The notes below the pieces were generated by a model. It had not been told where the DNA came from. It did no database searches and was given only the letters and a program-made list of their open reading frames with translations. This document shows positions 28,146-36,527 of a stretch of DNA of 64,000 nt, piece after piece. The position numbers and the translations under genes were made by a program. Positions within the stretch are counted from its first letter, which is position 1, and every line of letters starts with the position of its first letter. Source of the stretch: Polaribacter aquimarinus (lineage in GTDB: Bacteria; Bacteroidota; Bacteroidia; Flavobacteriales; Flavobacteriaceae); the NCBI RefSeq assembly GCF_003129485.1, contig NZ_QFFG01000002.1, forward strand, positions 682,001 through 746,000, in the 5' to 3' direction.

Positions 28146-29309
28146 TTAATTGTTTTTACTAATTACCTTAATAGTTTCTTTAACTTCTTGAGCAATTTCT
28201 CTTGCTTTATCAATATCTTTATTTACTATAGTAACATGTCCCATTTTTCTAAAAGGACGCGTTTCTTTTTTTCCATAAATATGAGGTGTAACTCCGTCTA
28301 TTTTTAAAATATCATTTAAATTTTCGTAGATTACATCGCCAGAAAAACCTTCTGCACCTACTAAGTTTACCATAATTCCTGCAACTTTACTATCAGTGTT
28401 TCCTAAAGGAAGATTTAAAATACTTCGTAAATGTTGTTCAAATTGATTGGTATAACTTGCTTCAATTGAATAATGTCCAGAGTTGTGAGGTCTGGGTGCA
28501 ACTTCGTTGACTAAAATATCATTATTCTTGGTTTGAAACATCTCTACCGCCAATAAACCAACAAAATCTAATTCTTTTACTACTTTTAATGCAACTGCTC
28601 TTGCTTTATCTGCAACTTTAGAATCTATTCTTGCAGGACAAATAACATATTCTACTTGATTTGCCTCTGGGTGAAATTCCATTTCTACAACTGGATAGGT
28701 GGTAGTCTCACCATCAGAATTTCTTGCTACAATTACCGCCAATTCGTTTTTAAAAGGAATCAGTTTTTCTGTAATACATTCTACATTAGGCAAACTATTT
28801 AAATCGTCAAGATTTCTTACAATTTTCACACCATTTCCATCATATCCAAAACGAGCTGCTTTCCAAACAAAAGGAAAATCAATTATATCATTTTCTAATG
28901 TATGTCTTAACTCTTCTAAATATGCATAATGAGAAAAAGGAGCAGTTGGAATTTGATGGTCGACATAAAAATTTTTCTGTCTTGCTTTACTTTGAATTAC
29001 TCTTAAATCTTTTGGTTTTGGGAAGATAGTTAAACCTTCACTTTCTAATTTATCTAAAGCATCAAGATTAACATTTTCGATTTCTATGGTTAATAGATCT
29101 ACGGTTTTTCCAAAATTGTAAACAGCATCAAAATCTAATAAATCTCCAACAACAAAAGTGTTGCAAATTTCTGCACAAGGTGCATTTTTGTTGCCGTCTA
29201 AAATTGAAGTATGAATATCAAATTTTTGAGTTTCAGCCAATAGCATTCTTCCTAATTGACCACCACCCAATACGCCTAATTTAAAATCTGAAGAAAAGTA
29301 GTTTTTCAC
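28146..29309 (-). CDS. purK: 5-(carboxyamino)imidazole ribonucleotide synthase
   Basis: ATP-grasp enzyme that carboxylates AIR using bicarbonate. The 387-residue protein starts with the PurK signature LGVLGGGQLGRML, contains VWKAARFGYDGNGVKIV (ATP-binding lysine region) and EMFQTKNNDILVNEVAPRPHNSGHYS (metal and ATP site). It is first in the purK-purE pair. Confidence 0.96.
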   Translation of the reverse strand: MKNYFSSDFKLGVLGGGQLGRMLLAETQKFDIHTSILDGNKNAPCAEICNTFVVGDLLDFDAVYNFGKTVDLLTIEIENVNLDALDKLESEGLTIFPKPKDLRVIQSKARQKNFYVDHQIPTAPFSHYAYLEELRHTLENDIIDFPFVWKAARFGYDGNGVKIVRNLDDLNSLPNVECITEKLIPFKNELAVIVARNSDGETTTYPVVEMEFHPEANQVEYVICPARIDSKVADKARAVALKVVKELDFVGLLAVEMFQTKNNDILVNEVAPRPHNSGHYSIEASYTNQFEQHLRSILNLPLGNTDSKVAGIMVNLVGAEGFSGDVIYENLNDILKIDGVTPHIYGKKETRPFRKMGHVTIVNKDIDKAREIAQEVKETIKVISKNN

Positions 29310-29364
29310 GATTGATAAAGTTGTGTTTTGGCAAAAATACAGAACAGGATTTAAGTAATCTAAT

Positions 29365-29778
29365 TTAATTCCTTATTTCAAGTGCTTCATTTCCTTTTAA
29401 GGAAACTGAATACATAAGCATACTACAACCTTCTTGATTAATGGGTCTTCCGCCTTCTAAATAATTGTATTCAATATTGTGACATTCACATATGATTTTT
29501 GGAAGATTTAATTTTAAAGGTTTGTTACAATTTCTTTCAGGGCATTCCAAATCAAATGCTATAAAGTTTGATGCATTATTACGAATAATATGTATATTTC
29601 TACCATTTATTGTAGCTGTTACACTTAATCCATCTATATTAAGATTTTGATAAGCTGGTAACCTAAGATTTAAGATTTCAAAAATATTTATTCCTGTAAA
29701 ACAATCATTTATTTGAGTATTGTCTGAACAAGAAAAACTCATAACTAAAAACCAAAAAACCAATATTTTTTTAATCAT
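29365..29778 (-). CDS. Rieske-fold-like lipoprotein with incomplete cluster ligands
   Basis: About 137 residues starting at the ATG 29778. A signal peptide ends in a lipobox (SFSCSDN), so the mature protein is lipidated on Cys. The C-terminal half resembles small Bacteroidota Rieske proteins: FDLECPERN, then IICECHNIEYNYLEGGRP, then a closing strand SVSLKGNEALEI. The second ligand pair C-x2-H (CECH) is present, but the first C-x-H reads C-P-E, so a normal 2Fe-2S centre seems unlikely. It is divergent from greA. The Rieske assignment is my inference. Confidence 0.65.
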   Translation of the reverse strand: MIKKILVFWFLVMSFSCSDNTQINDCFTGINIFEILNLRLPAYQNLNIDGLSVTATINGRNIHIIRNNASNFIAFDLECPERNCNKPLKLNLPKIICECHNIEYNYLEGGRPINQEGCSMLMYSVSLKGNEALEIRN

Positions 29779-29826
29779 AATATACCTTCGTTTCAATAAA
29801 AACGATGACAAGTTACAAATATTTTG

Positions 29827-29834
29827 TACATTTG
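29827..29834 (+). promoter_or_regulatory. Putative -7 element for greA
   Basis: TACATTTG fits TAnnTTTG and lies 58 bases before the ATG at 29892. It falls inside the possible 5' extension of the frame, which supports the later start. Confidence 0.45.
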
Positions 29835-29891
29835 CATTCTAATCTCATTCCTATTTTGGTAATGGGATTTTTAAATTTTAAAAATAAGAGT

Positions 29892-30365
29892 ATGAGCAAT
29901 GTATCGTATTATTCTGCAGAAGGATTAAAGAAATTGAAAGACGAATTGGCGCAATTGGAACAAGTTGAAAGACCAAGAGTAACACAAGAAATTGCAGACG
30001 CAAGAGATAAAGGTGATTTGAGTGAAAACGCAGAATATCACGCAGCAAAAGAAGAACAATCGCATTTAGAAACTAAGATTGCTAAGTTGAAAAATGTGGT
30101 AGCCAATGCACGTATTTTAGATGAATCTCAATTAGATACTTCTAAAATATTAATCCATTCTAACGTAATTATTAAAAATACTATTAACGGAATGGAGTTT
30201 AAATACAGATTGGTAGCAGATTCAGAAACTGATGTTAGAAATGGAAAGTTATCTGTAAATTCTCCAATTGGTAAAGGTTTGTTGGGAAAAAAAGTTGGAG
30301 AAATTGCAGAAATTCAGGTTCCAAGTGGAATTATGAAATTTGAAATTATAGATATCTCTCGATAA
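29892..30365 (+). CDS. greA: Transcription elongation factor GreA
   Basis: Binds the RNA polymerase secondary channel and stimulates cleavage of backtracked RNA. From ATG 29892 the product is 157 residues, matching the usual 158. The N-terminal coiled coil carries the acidic tip (ARDKGDLSENAEYHAAKEEQ) and the C-terminal FKBP-like domain shows SPIGKGLLGKKVGEIAEI. The frame is open 87 bases upstream, but that part overlaps a -7-like element and has no homology. Confidence 0.96.
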   Translation: MSNVSYYSAEGLKKLKDELAQLEQVERPRVTQEIADARDKGDLSENAEYHAAKEEQSHLETKIAKLKNVVANARILDESQLDTSKILIHSNVIIKNTINGMEFKYRLVADSETDVRNGKLSVNSPIGKGLLGKKVGEIAEIQVPSGIMKFEIIDISR

Positions 30366-30444
30366 GTTTTTACCAGTAGTAATCTTTTTTCAAATTAATA
30401 GGATTACTTTATTATATTCGCAATCATAAATAGTATTATTTATA

Positions 30445-30487
30445 AATTCGGGTTTTGGCATCGCCAAAACCCGAATTCTTTTTTATA
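30445..30487 (+). terminator. Terminator after greA
   Basis: A perfect 15-bp stem AATTCGGGTTTTGGC/GCCAAAACCCGAATT with a 3-base loop, followed by TTCTTTTTT. Confidence 0.88.
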
Positions 30488-30527
30488 TTTACTTAATTAC
30501 TTAAAATTCGAATTTAGAACTTAAAAA

Positions 30528-30914
30528 ATGAGCATATTTACTAAAATAATTAATGGAGAAATCCCTTGTTACAAAGTGGCAGAAAATGATGATTTTATTG
30601 CTTTTTTAGATATTAATCCAAATGCAAAAGGCCACACTTTAGTTGTTCCCAAAAAAGAAGAAAACAAAATTTTTGACTTGCCAAGAGATGAATATTTGAC
30701 ACTAATGGGTTTCTCATATAAAGTAGCTAAAGCATTAGAAAAGACGGTTTCTTGTGATAGAATTGGAATGAGCGTTATTGGCTTAGAAGTTCCTCATGTA
30801 CATGTACATTTAATTCCGATAAATAATATGGCAGATATGCAATTTATGAAGAAGGAAAAATTAACCAATGAAGAGTTTGTTGCTTTGGCTAATAAAATTG
30901 GAAGCAATTTTTAA
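30528..30914 (+). CDS. HIT-family nucleotide-binding protein
   Basis: Histidine-triad hydrolase of 128 residues. It begins SIFTKIINGEIPCYKV, includes FLDINPNAKGHTLVVPKK, and has the triad HVHVHLIPI near residue 90. Family members hydrolyse nucleotide phosphoramidates or dinucleoside polyphosphates; the physiological substrate is unknown. A strong terminator separates it from greA. Confidence 0.93.
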   Translation: MSIFTKIINGEIPCYKVAENDDFIAFLDINPNAKGHTLVVPKKEENKIFDLPRDEYLTLMGFSYKVAKALEKTVSCDRIGMSVIGLEVPHVHVHLIPINNMADMQFMKKEKLTNEEFVALANKIGSNF

Positions 30915-30919
30915 TATAA

Positions 30920-31102
30920 ATGAAAAAGTGGGTAAAAGTAGGTTTGATTTGGGGTATAATTATGTTTGTAATAATGACATTTATTTTTCCTTATTTTGAT
31001 AAAGAAGAAATAACAACAAAAAGAATATTATTAGGAATTATAATATGGACTATTGCAGGATTATTCTTTGGTTTTTCAATGAGAAAAAATTTTAAGCGCT
31101 AA
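30920..31102 (+). CDS. Small membrane protein, 60 aa
   Basis: Two hydrophobic helices (about residues 6-26 and 36-54) separated by a charged loop (DKEEITTKR), with positive charges at both ends. It starts 5 bases after the HIT gene, consistent with co-transcription, and its stop overlaps the convergent histidine kinase by 4 bases. No function is known to me. Confidence 0.65.
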   Translation: MKKWVKVGLIWGIIMFVIMTFIFPYFDKEEITTKRILLGIIIWTIAGLFFGFSMRKNFKR

Positions 31103-32250
31103 ATCTTATTTAACAAAATTTCAAAAGTAGTTCCTTTTCCAATCTCAGATTTTTGTACAAATATTTTACCATTGTGGTAATCTTCTACAATTCTTTTAGA
31201 TAGTGATAAACCTAAGCCCCAACCACGCTTTTTAGTGGTAAAACCTGGTTTAAAAATTTGTTTGAATAGTTTCTTTGGCATTCCTTTTCCTGTGTCAGTA
31301 ACTGTAATTTTTACTTTTTTAGGAGTATTTTCAATATTTAATTTGAGTTCTCCTTTTCCTAACATTGCATCAATAGCGTTTTTGATAAGATTTTCTATCA
31401 CCCAACCAAACAGTTCTGTGTTTAGCTTTGTGTGAATTTCATTATTAGTAGTTAGAAAAGTAAACGAAATTTGTTTAGAACTACGAGATTCTAGATAATC
31501 AAAAGCTTGTTTAGAAATGCTAACAATATTTTCTTTTTTCAATTCCGGAACAGAACCAATTTTAGAAAAACGATTGGCAATGGTATTTAATCTATTTACA
31601 TCTTTTTCGATTTCTTCTATGTAAGTTTCATCAACATTTTCGGTTTTTAAAATAGCAATCCAACCCAACAAAGAAGACAAAGGAGTACCAATTTGATGTG
31701 CAGTTTCTTTTGCCATTCCTGTCCATAGTTTGTTTGTCTCAGAAGCTTTGTTAGAACTGTAAAATAAGTAAACTACCGATAAGAAAAGTATTAAAATTAA
31801 GACTAATGCAAGTGGGTAATAAGTAAGTTTGTTTAACAAATCAGAATTACCATAGTATACAAATTGTTTTTCGTTTTGTAAATAATTTATTTCGATGGGT
31901 TTATTTTCATCTTTCATCAAAACTAATTGCCTTTTAAGATAAGCTTCATTTTTTGCTTTGATACTATCTAAATTTCTTGAATCTATGATTATACCGTTTT
32001 TATCAGTTAAAATCATTGGAATATTTTTAATTTTTTCAAAAACTTTGGTTTCAAGATTAAAATCGGCATTTAAATCATCATTTATAGCAAATTCTTTAAT
32101 GGCAGATGCAAAAATTTCCATTTTAGCCCGCTCATCAATCTTGAATTTTTGGAAAAAAATGTAAGTATTCCATAAAATTAAAGAAACAATTATCAACGAA
32201 ATAAAGATAGCTAATCGCTTGTATAAAGTACTGTTTGTTAAAAAGTTCAT
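31099..32250 (-). CDS. Sensor histidine kinase
   Basis: Membrane-bound two-component sensor of 383 residues. A first helix is near residues 12-32, an extracytoplasmic segment of about 110 residues follows (ENKPIEINYLQNEKQFVYYG), then a second helix near 145-165. The kinase core has the phospho-acceptor HQIGTPLSSLLGW, the N box NLIKNAIDAM, G1 DTGKGMPKK and G2 GWGLGLSLSKRIVEDYH. No response regulator is adjacent, so it is an orphan here. The signal is unknown. Confidence 0.92.
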   Translation of the reverse strand: MNFLTNSTLYKRLAIFISLIIVSLILWNTYIFFQKFKIDERAKMEIFASAIKEFAINDDLNADFNLETKVFEKIKNIPMILTDKNGIIIDSRNLDSIKAKNEAYLKRQLVLMKDENKPIEINYLQNEKQFVYYGNSDLLNKLTYYPLALVLILILFLSVVYLFYSSNKASETNKLWTGMAKETAHQIGTPLSSLLGWIAILKTENVDETYIEEIEKDVNRLNTIANRFSKIGSVPELKKENIVSISKQAFDYLESRSSKQISFTFLTTNNEIHTKLNTELFGWVIENLIKNAIDAMLGKGELKLNIENTPKKVKITVTDTGKGMPKKLFKQIFKPGFTTKKRGWGLGLSLSKRIVEDYHNGKIFVQKSEIGKGTTFEILLNKI

Positions 32251-32328
32251 TAAAACAAATATAAAGTTTTCCTGTATATAACTCGTTTAAAGATTTGATA
32301 GTATCTTTACCTATGTAAAAATTTATTT

Positions 32329-33189
32329 ATGCTTTCGATTCATCCAAAAGAGATTTCTACCCAAAAATTACATGGTTATTTATTAGGAGCAATTGCACCA
32401 AGACCCATTGCTTTTGCTAGCACTATAGATGCTGATGGAAATCCGAATTTATCACCATTTTCGTTTTTTAATGTGTTTGGTTCTAATCCCCCAATACTAA
32501 TATTTTCACCGGCAAGAAGAGTTAGAGATAATACAACAAAACATACTTTAGAGAATGCTTTGGCTACAAAAGAAGTAGTAATAAATGTGGTGAATTATGA
32601 TATTGTGCAACAAATGTCTTTGAGTTCTACAGAATATCCTGAAGGGGTGAATGAATTTGAAAAAGCAGGATTTAAAATGTTGCCTTCAGATAAAATTAAA
32701 CCTTTTAGAGTGGCAGAATCTCCAGTACAATTTGAGTGTAAGGTAAATGATGTAATTTTTACAGGTGATGAAGGTGGAGCAGGAAATTTAATTGTTTGTG
32801 AAGTGGTAAAAATCCATATTAATGAGGCTATTTTAGATGAAAACGGAAGCATAGATCAACATAAAATTGATTTGGTAGCAAGGGCAGGAGGAAGCTATTA
32901 TTCGAGAGCTAGAGATGGATTTTTTGAAATTCCAAAACCCATTTCAACTTTAGGAATTGGCGTTGATCAAATTCCATCAGAAATTAGAAATAGTACTATT
33001 TTAACAGGAAATAATTTAGGGATGTTGGGTAATGTAGAGCAATTACCATCAACAGAAACTGTTAATAACTTTGGGAAAGAACATCCTGAATTTATTGGAT
33101 TAGAACCCACAAAAAAACATACATTTGCTCAAGAGTATTTAAAAAAGAATGATGTAGAAAGTGCTTGGAAAGTACTTTTATTAAATTAG
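32329..33189 (+). CDS. Flavin reductase-like FMN-binding protein
   Basis: A 286-residue protein with the split-barrel FMN-binding domain of flavin reductases. The N-terminal half has LLGAIAPRPIAFASTID, NLSPFSFFNVFGSNPPILIFSP and DNTTKHTLENA, all usual in this family. A C-terminal extension (about residues 200-286) is shared by larger members. The electron donor and target are not evident. It is followed 5 bases later by the DUF3127 gene. Confidence 0.87.
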   Translation: MLSIHPKEISTQKLHGYLLGAIAPRPIAFASTIDADGNPNLSPFSFFNVFGSNPPILIFSPARRVRDNTTKHTLENALATKEVVINVVNYDIVQQMSLSSTEYPEGVNEFEKAGFKMLPSDKIKPFRVAESPVQFECKVNDVIFTGDEGGAGNLIVCEVVKIHINEAILDENGSIDQHKIDLVARAGGSYYSRARDGFFEIPKPISTLGIGVDQIPSEIRNSTILTGNNLGMLGNVEQLPSTETVNNFGKEHPEFIGLEPTKKHTFAQEYLKKNDVESAWKVLLLN

Positions 33190-33194
33190 AAATT

Positions 33195-33563
33195 ATGGAA
33201 GTTATTGGTAAAATAAAAATTATTGGAGACGTTCAAACGTTTGGATCTAACGGATTTAGAAAAAGAGAATTAGTAGTTACAACTGATGAACAATATCCAC
33301 AAATGATAATGATTGAGTTTGTACAAGACAAAACAGATTTGTTAAACAATTACTCAGTTGGACAAGATGTAAAAGTTTCTATTAATTTAAGAGGTAGAGA
33401 GTGGATTAATCCACAAGGAGAAGCTAAATACTTTAACTCTATTCAAGGATGGAGAATTGAAAACATAGGTCAAGCGGCAGCTCCAAGTAATTTACCGCCT
33501 GTAGATCAATTTCAGCCAGCATCTAACGTTTCTAACGAAGAACCAGATGATTTACCATTCTAA
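33195..33563 (+). CDS. DUF3127 protein, OB-fold-like
   Basis: About 122 residues from the ATG at 33195 (MEVIGKIKIIGDVQTFGSNGF). The sequence FRKRELVVTTDEQYPQMIMIEFVQDKTDLL and the acidic C-terminal tail EEPDDLPF resemble single-strand DNA-binding proteins; the last six residues echo the SSB protein-interaction tip. Function has not been shown. It is likely co-transcribed with the flavin reductase and ends in a strong terminator. Confidence 0.82.
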   Translation: MEVIGKIKIIGDVQTFGSNGFRKRELVVTTDEQYPQMIMIEFVQDKTDLLNNYSVGQDVKVSINLRGREWINPQGEAKYFNSIQGWRIENIGQAAAPSNLPPVDQFQPASNVSNEEPDDLPF

Positions 33564-33598
33564 TTAGAGGTAAGACTGTTAGAAGCAAGAATAAAGAT

Positions 33599-33637
33599 AA
33601 AAGAGTATAAACTAAATGTAGTTTATACTCTTTTTTA
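33599..33637 (+). terminator. Terminator after the DUF3127 gene
   Basis: A perfect 16-bp stem around AGAGTATAAACTA/TAGTTTATACTCT with loop AATG and a T-tract. Confidence 0.85.
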
Positions 33638-33697
33638 TTTGTTGTCTTTTATCTATTTTATAAAAATGAAGTGGTCTTAAAATATAAAAAAAGAAGT

Positions 33698-33937
33698 TTA
33701 CTTCTTTTTTTCAGGCATTGGCCCACGCAAGTGAATAATTAATCCGTTTAAAAAGTTTCGCAAAAACTGATCTCCGCATTCCATATACTTAGGGTGATCT
33801 TCTTTTCTAAAAATTGCTCCTAATTCTCCTTTAGTAACTTTAAAATCTACTAAAGCACAAATATCTATAATATCTGTATCACGAAGTTTATGCGCTACTC
33901 GTAATTTTTTAAAAACGTCGTTATTTGTTAATCCCAT
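33698..33937 (-). CDS. DUF1456 (YehS-like) protein
   Basis: A 79-residue soluble protein with one DUF1456 unit: NNDVFKKLRVAHKLRDTDII, then LVDFKVTKGELGAIFRKEDH and FLRNFLNGLIIHLRG. Enterobacterial YehS has two tandem units, so this is a single-repeat form. Function is unknown. Confidence 0.82.
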   Translation of the reverse strand: MGLTNNDVFKKLRVAHKLRDTDIIDICALVDFKVTKGELGAIFRKEDHPKYMECGDQFLRNFLNGLIIHLRGPMPEKKK

Positions 33938-33955
33938 TTTGTAAATGTAACTATT

Positions 33956-34579
33956 TTAAGTGACTACTTTAAAAATTGCCCAAGCATAAATTGCAAACCT
34001 TGCAAAACGAAACAATCCAAATAAAACTACATTTTTAAAAGGATATTTAATCATACCTGCAGCCATACAAGAAATAGAAAAAGGAACAGGTAATAAAGCA
34101 CCAACCAAAATTAGAAAGCCACCCCATTTTTTAGAATTTTTTAGATGTTTTGCCATTTTAACTTCTAAATAGTTTTTAACTGCCTCGATTTTTAATGCCA
34201 GTTTTCCAATAAAATAAGATAATAAACCACCTACATAAGATAGTGTTGCTAAAATGGATAAATTTAAAATTGGTTCAGGAGTTTTTTTTGTCCAGGCTAT
34301 GAAAATCTCTGGCGGAACTAACCCTAATAAAGTTTCCGAGGTAAAAAAGAATGTAAATATTCCTGGTCTAGAAAATGTTTCTGTAATCGATTCTAAGCCT
34401 TCGTTAATATTATAAACGTATCTATTAATAAGAAAAAGACCTACAACAACCGAAAGAATGGGAATAAAAGCTTTTTTTACACTTTCCCATATAAACATAT
34501 AAAAACCAGTTCTAGAGTAGTAAAAGTGCATTAATTTTGCTCTTTCCTTTTTAGTTTTTATTCTTTTTTTCTTGGTCAT
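33956..34579 (-). CDS. VTT/DedA-like membrane protein
   Basis: A 207-residue membrane protein with a strongly basic N-terminus (TKKKRIKTKKERAK) and four to five hydrophobic segments. GGFLILVGALLPVPFSISCMAAGM followed by FGLFRFARF resembles the VTT motif of DedA/YqaA proteins, which act in lipid scrambling or membrane homeostasis. The acidic helix of the first repeat is less typical (GLVPPEIF). It starts 123 bases from the divergent aat gene. Confidence 0.68.
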   Translation of the reverse strand: MTKKKRIKTKKERAKLMHFYYSRTGFYMFIWESVKKAFIPILSVVVGLFLINRYVYNINEGLESITETFSRPGIFTFFFTSETLLGLVPPEIFIAWTKKTPEPILNLSILATLSYVGGLLSYFIGKLALKIEAVKNYLEVKMAKHLKNSKKWGGFLILVGALLPVPFSISCMAAGMIKYPFKNVVLFGLFRFARFAIYAWAIFKVVT

Positions 34580-34701
34580 TGTATTTTTTATTGTTTTTAC
34601 AAACAGTCTGCAAAAATAACGACTTCTGCCGTATAAATGTTAAAATAAAATCAGATTAACGATTTTTTATGAATTTAGTACTTTCGTGATAAAAAAATAG
34701 T

Positions 34702-35328
34702 ATGATTTGGTTGTCAGATAACATTGCTTTTCCTCCTTATGAGTTTACCACAGATGATGGTATTATTGCTCTAGGTGGAGATTTATCTGAAGAACGCCTA
34801 ATTTATGCCTACAAAAACGGAATTTTCCCTTGGTATTCTGAAGGCGAACCAATTGTTTGGTATTGCCCACATGATAGAATGGTTTTGTTTCCTGATGATT
34901 TAAAAGTATCTAAATCGATGCGAAATATCATCAATAGAAACCAATTTGTTATTACAGAAAACTCAGTTTTTAATGAAGTGATTTACAATTGCAAAAGCAT
35001 CGATAGAAATGATGGTTTTGGTACTTGGATTACAAATGATATGCAGCAAGCTTACATTAATTTACACCAAAAAGGAATTGCAAAATCCATTGAAGTTTGG
35101 TTAGATAATGAATTGGTTGGTGGTTTATACGGATTAGAAATAAACAATATTTTTTGCGGAGAAAGTATGTTTAGCAAAGTGTCTAATGCTTCTAAATTAG
35201 CTTTTATTCATTTGGTAAAAAAGAAAAATTACAAATTGATAGATTGCCAAGTGTATAATGAGCATTTGGCAAGTTTAGGAGCTAATGAAGTAGACAGAGA
35301 TCTGTTTTTGAAGATTTTAAAGGGTTGA
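34702..35328 (+). CDS. aat: Leucyl/phenylalanyl-tRNA-protein transferase
   Basis: N-degron enzyme that attaches Leu or Phe from charged tRNA to proteins with N-terminal Lys or Arg, marking them for ClpS/ClpAP. The 208-residue protein has FPWYSEGEPIVWYCPHDRMVLFP near the start and the signature GTWITNDMQQAYINLHQKG, then GGLYGLEINNIFCGESMFS. It is the last core gene before the cassette-like region beginning at 35338. Confidence 0.95.
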   Translation: MIWLSDNIAFPPYEFTTDDGIIALGGDLSEERLIYAYKNGIFPWYSEGEPIVWYCPHDRMVLFPDDLKVSKSMRNIINRNQFVITENSVFNEVIYNCKSIDRNDGFGTWITNDMQQAYINLHQKGIAKSIEVWLDNELVGGLYGLEINNIFCGESMFSKVSNASKLAFIHLVKKKNYKLIDCQVYNEHLASLGANEVDRDLFLKILKG

Positions 35329-35337
35329 TTTTTAAAA

Positions 35338-35468
35338 TTAGCTAACGGTTTGTGTATGAGCAGTAGCGGATTTTTAACCGCTATGTTTTCAGATAGCAAG
35401 ATACTTATTTAAACGCAAAAACGGTTCAAGTATGCACTCAAACCGCTATTGCTTATACACGTCTTAAG
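35338..35468. repeat. Structured boundary site 1 (attC-like)
   Basis: The site starts with box A, TTAGCTAACG (35338-35347). An arm 35352-35369 pairs over 18 bases with 35443-35460 through two G·T wobbles on the plus strand, and the site ends in box B', CGTCTTAAG (35460-35468). The loop holds a smaller hairpin TAGCGG/CCGCTA (35364-35382). Box A matches the far end of site 2 and box B' matches its near end. The layout (box, spacer, arm, loop, arm, box) is like an integron attC site, although the boxes are not canonical GTTRRRY. Confidence 0.6.
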
Positions 35469-35506
35469 TTTGTCTTTTACTAATTTTGATATATAATCAG
35501 AAAGAA

Positions 35507-35580
35507 TAAAAGAGAGAATTAAGGTTAATATACACGGTGAAGCTTTAGACTTCGACAACATTGGTAATCCTCTCTCTTTT
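35507..35580 (-). other. Stem-loop region downstream of the DUF2892 gene
   Basis: The intergenic stretch 35329-35620 has no credible gene. Apart from site 1 it contains this stem-loop. Arms AAAAGAGAGAATTA and TAATCCTCTCTCTTTT pair imperfectly around an inner hairpin (GAAGC/GACTTC, 35540-35554). On the minus transcript it lies about 40 bases beyond the DUF2892 stop and could act as a 3' end structure. It could also be a remnant of another mobile boundary. Confidence 0.45.
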
Positions 35581-35620
35581 CTACTTTTAAACACGTTCAG
35601 TTCTTTGTTGTGTGCTGCAT

Positions 35621-35830
35621 TTATTTTTCTTTGATTTTACTAGTTTTAATTCCAAATGGTGCATAAAGTGGACAAAAGTTAATCACACTTGTTAAAACGA
35701 ATACTCCTGCAAGTACCAATAAAATGATACCTAATGTACCTGATATTGTTCCTGTAAAATAAAGAATACAAACTATTGCAGCGATTATAACTCTTATAAT
35801 TCTGTCTGCTGAACCCATATTTTTTGTCAT
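35621..35830 (-). CDS. DUF2892 (YgaP-like) membrane protein
   Basis: A 69-residue protein with two membrane helices (about residues 11-26 and 30-48) and the DUF2892 pattern MGSADRIIRVIIAAIVCILYF then FCPLYAPFGIKTSK. Family members are stand-alone or fused to rhodanese domains, often near sulfide or metal-stress genes. It is the last of three minus-strand genes inside the cassette-like region and follows the Crp gene by 67 bases. Confidence 0.87.
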   Translation of the reverse strand: MTKNMGSADRIIRVIIAAIVCILYFTGTISGTLGIILLVLAGVFVLTSVINFCPLYAPFGIKTSKIKEK

Positions 35831-35897
35831 AATTTTAATTTTTAAAAGATTACCTTACAAAGATAAATAGTCGTTTACAGCTATGCAGTGACTATAG

Positions 35898-36524
35898 TCA
35901 CCATTCGTCAATAATTCTTATTTTACCTGAATTCTGTTCAACTTTCCCATCTGTTTCAAGCTTTTTTAATACTCTAGTAACTACTTCACGAGCAGTTCCT
36001 AATTCATTCGCTATTTGGGAATGACTCATATTTACAGAATTGTTATGACTTAATTCAGTTTTCTTTTTTAAATGGTCGAAAAGTCTTTTATCCATTTTGT
36101 CCAATAATAAGCTACCTATTGTGTCTAAAAGCTCCGAATATCTCAGATTAAACTGATTGTAGAAAAGTTCGTTAAAGTCAGGATATTCTTTTAACCAGGT
36201 AGGTAAAAAATGAACAGGTAATAAAAGGATGGTTGAATCTTCTTCCGTTTTTGCAAATACTTTGCTTGGTGTGTTTTTTAAAGCCGCATAAAAAGACATT
36301 ACACAGCTTTGGGCAGGTTCAATGTAGTAGAGTAGTAATTCTTTCTCATCAAATCTAGAATAAACATTTATAAGACCATTAACGACAATAGGTAAAACTT
36401 TGACATACTGATGTTCCCTTAAAATTTCAGTTCCTTTTGGGAATTCCTTGAGGGTGGATTCTTGCAGTATTTTTTCAATCAGATCAGGTTTTAAAAAAGA
36501 TAATATTCTTCTGTCAAGTTCCAT
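35898..36524 (-). CDS. Crp/Fnr-family transcriptional regulator
   Basis: A 208-residue regulator with an N-terminal cyclic-nucleotide-binding-like fold (about residues 15-125, FPKGTEILREHQYVKVLPIVVNGLINVY) and a C-terminal winged helix (SHSQIANELGTAREVVTRVLKKLE). No Cys cluster typical of an oxygen-sensing FNR is visible, and the cAMP-contact residues are not conserved. It lies 3 bases after the CDF transporter gene and probably regulates the local operon. Confidence 0.9.
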   Translation of the reverse strand: MELDRRILSFLKPDLIEKILQESTLKEFPKGTEILREHQYVKVLPIVVNGLINVYSRFDEKELLLYYIEPAQSCVMSFYAALKNTPSKVFAKTEEDSTILLLPVHFLPTWLKEYPDFNELFYNQFNLRYSELLDTIGSLLLDKMDKRLFDHLKKKTELSHNNSVNMSHSQIANELGTAREVVTRVLKKLETDGKVEQNSGKIRIIDEW

Positions 36525-36527
36525 TCT

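Noticed and set aside
29805-29891. 29-residue N-terminal extension of GreA
   Set aside because: It contains a promoter-like TACATTTG element, and GreA proteins begin at the later ATG.
35409-35594. 61-codon frame on the minus strand
   Set aside because: It runs across two hairpin structures and part of boundary site 1, has no domain, and its codons follow the inverted repeats rather than protein constraints.
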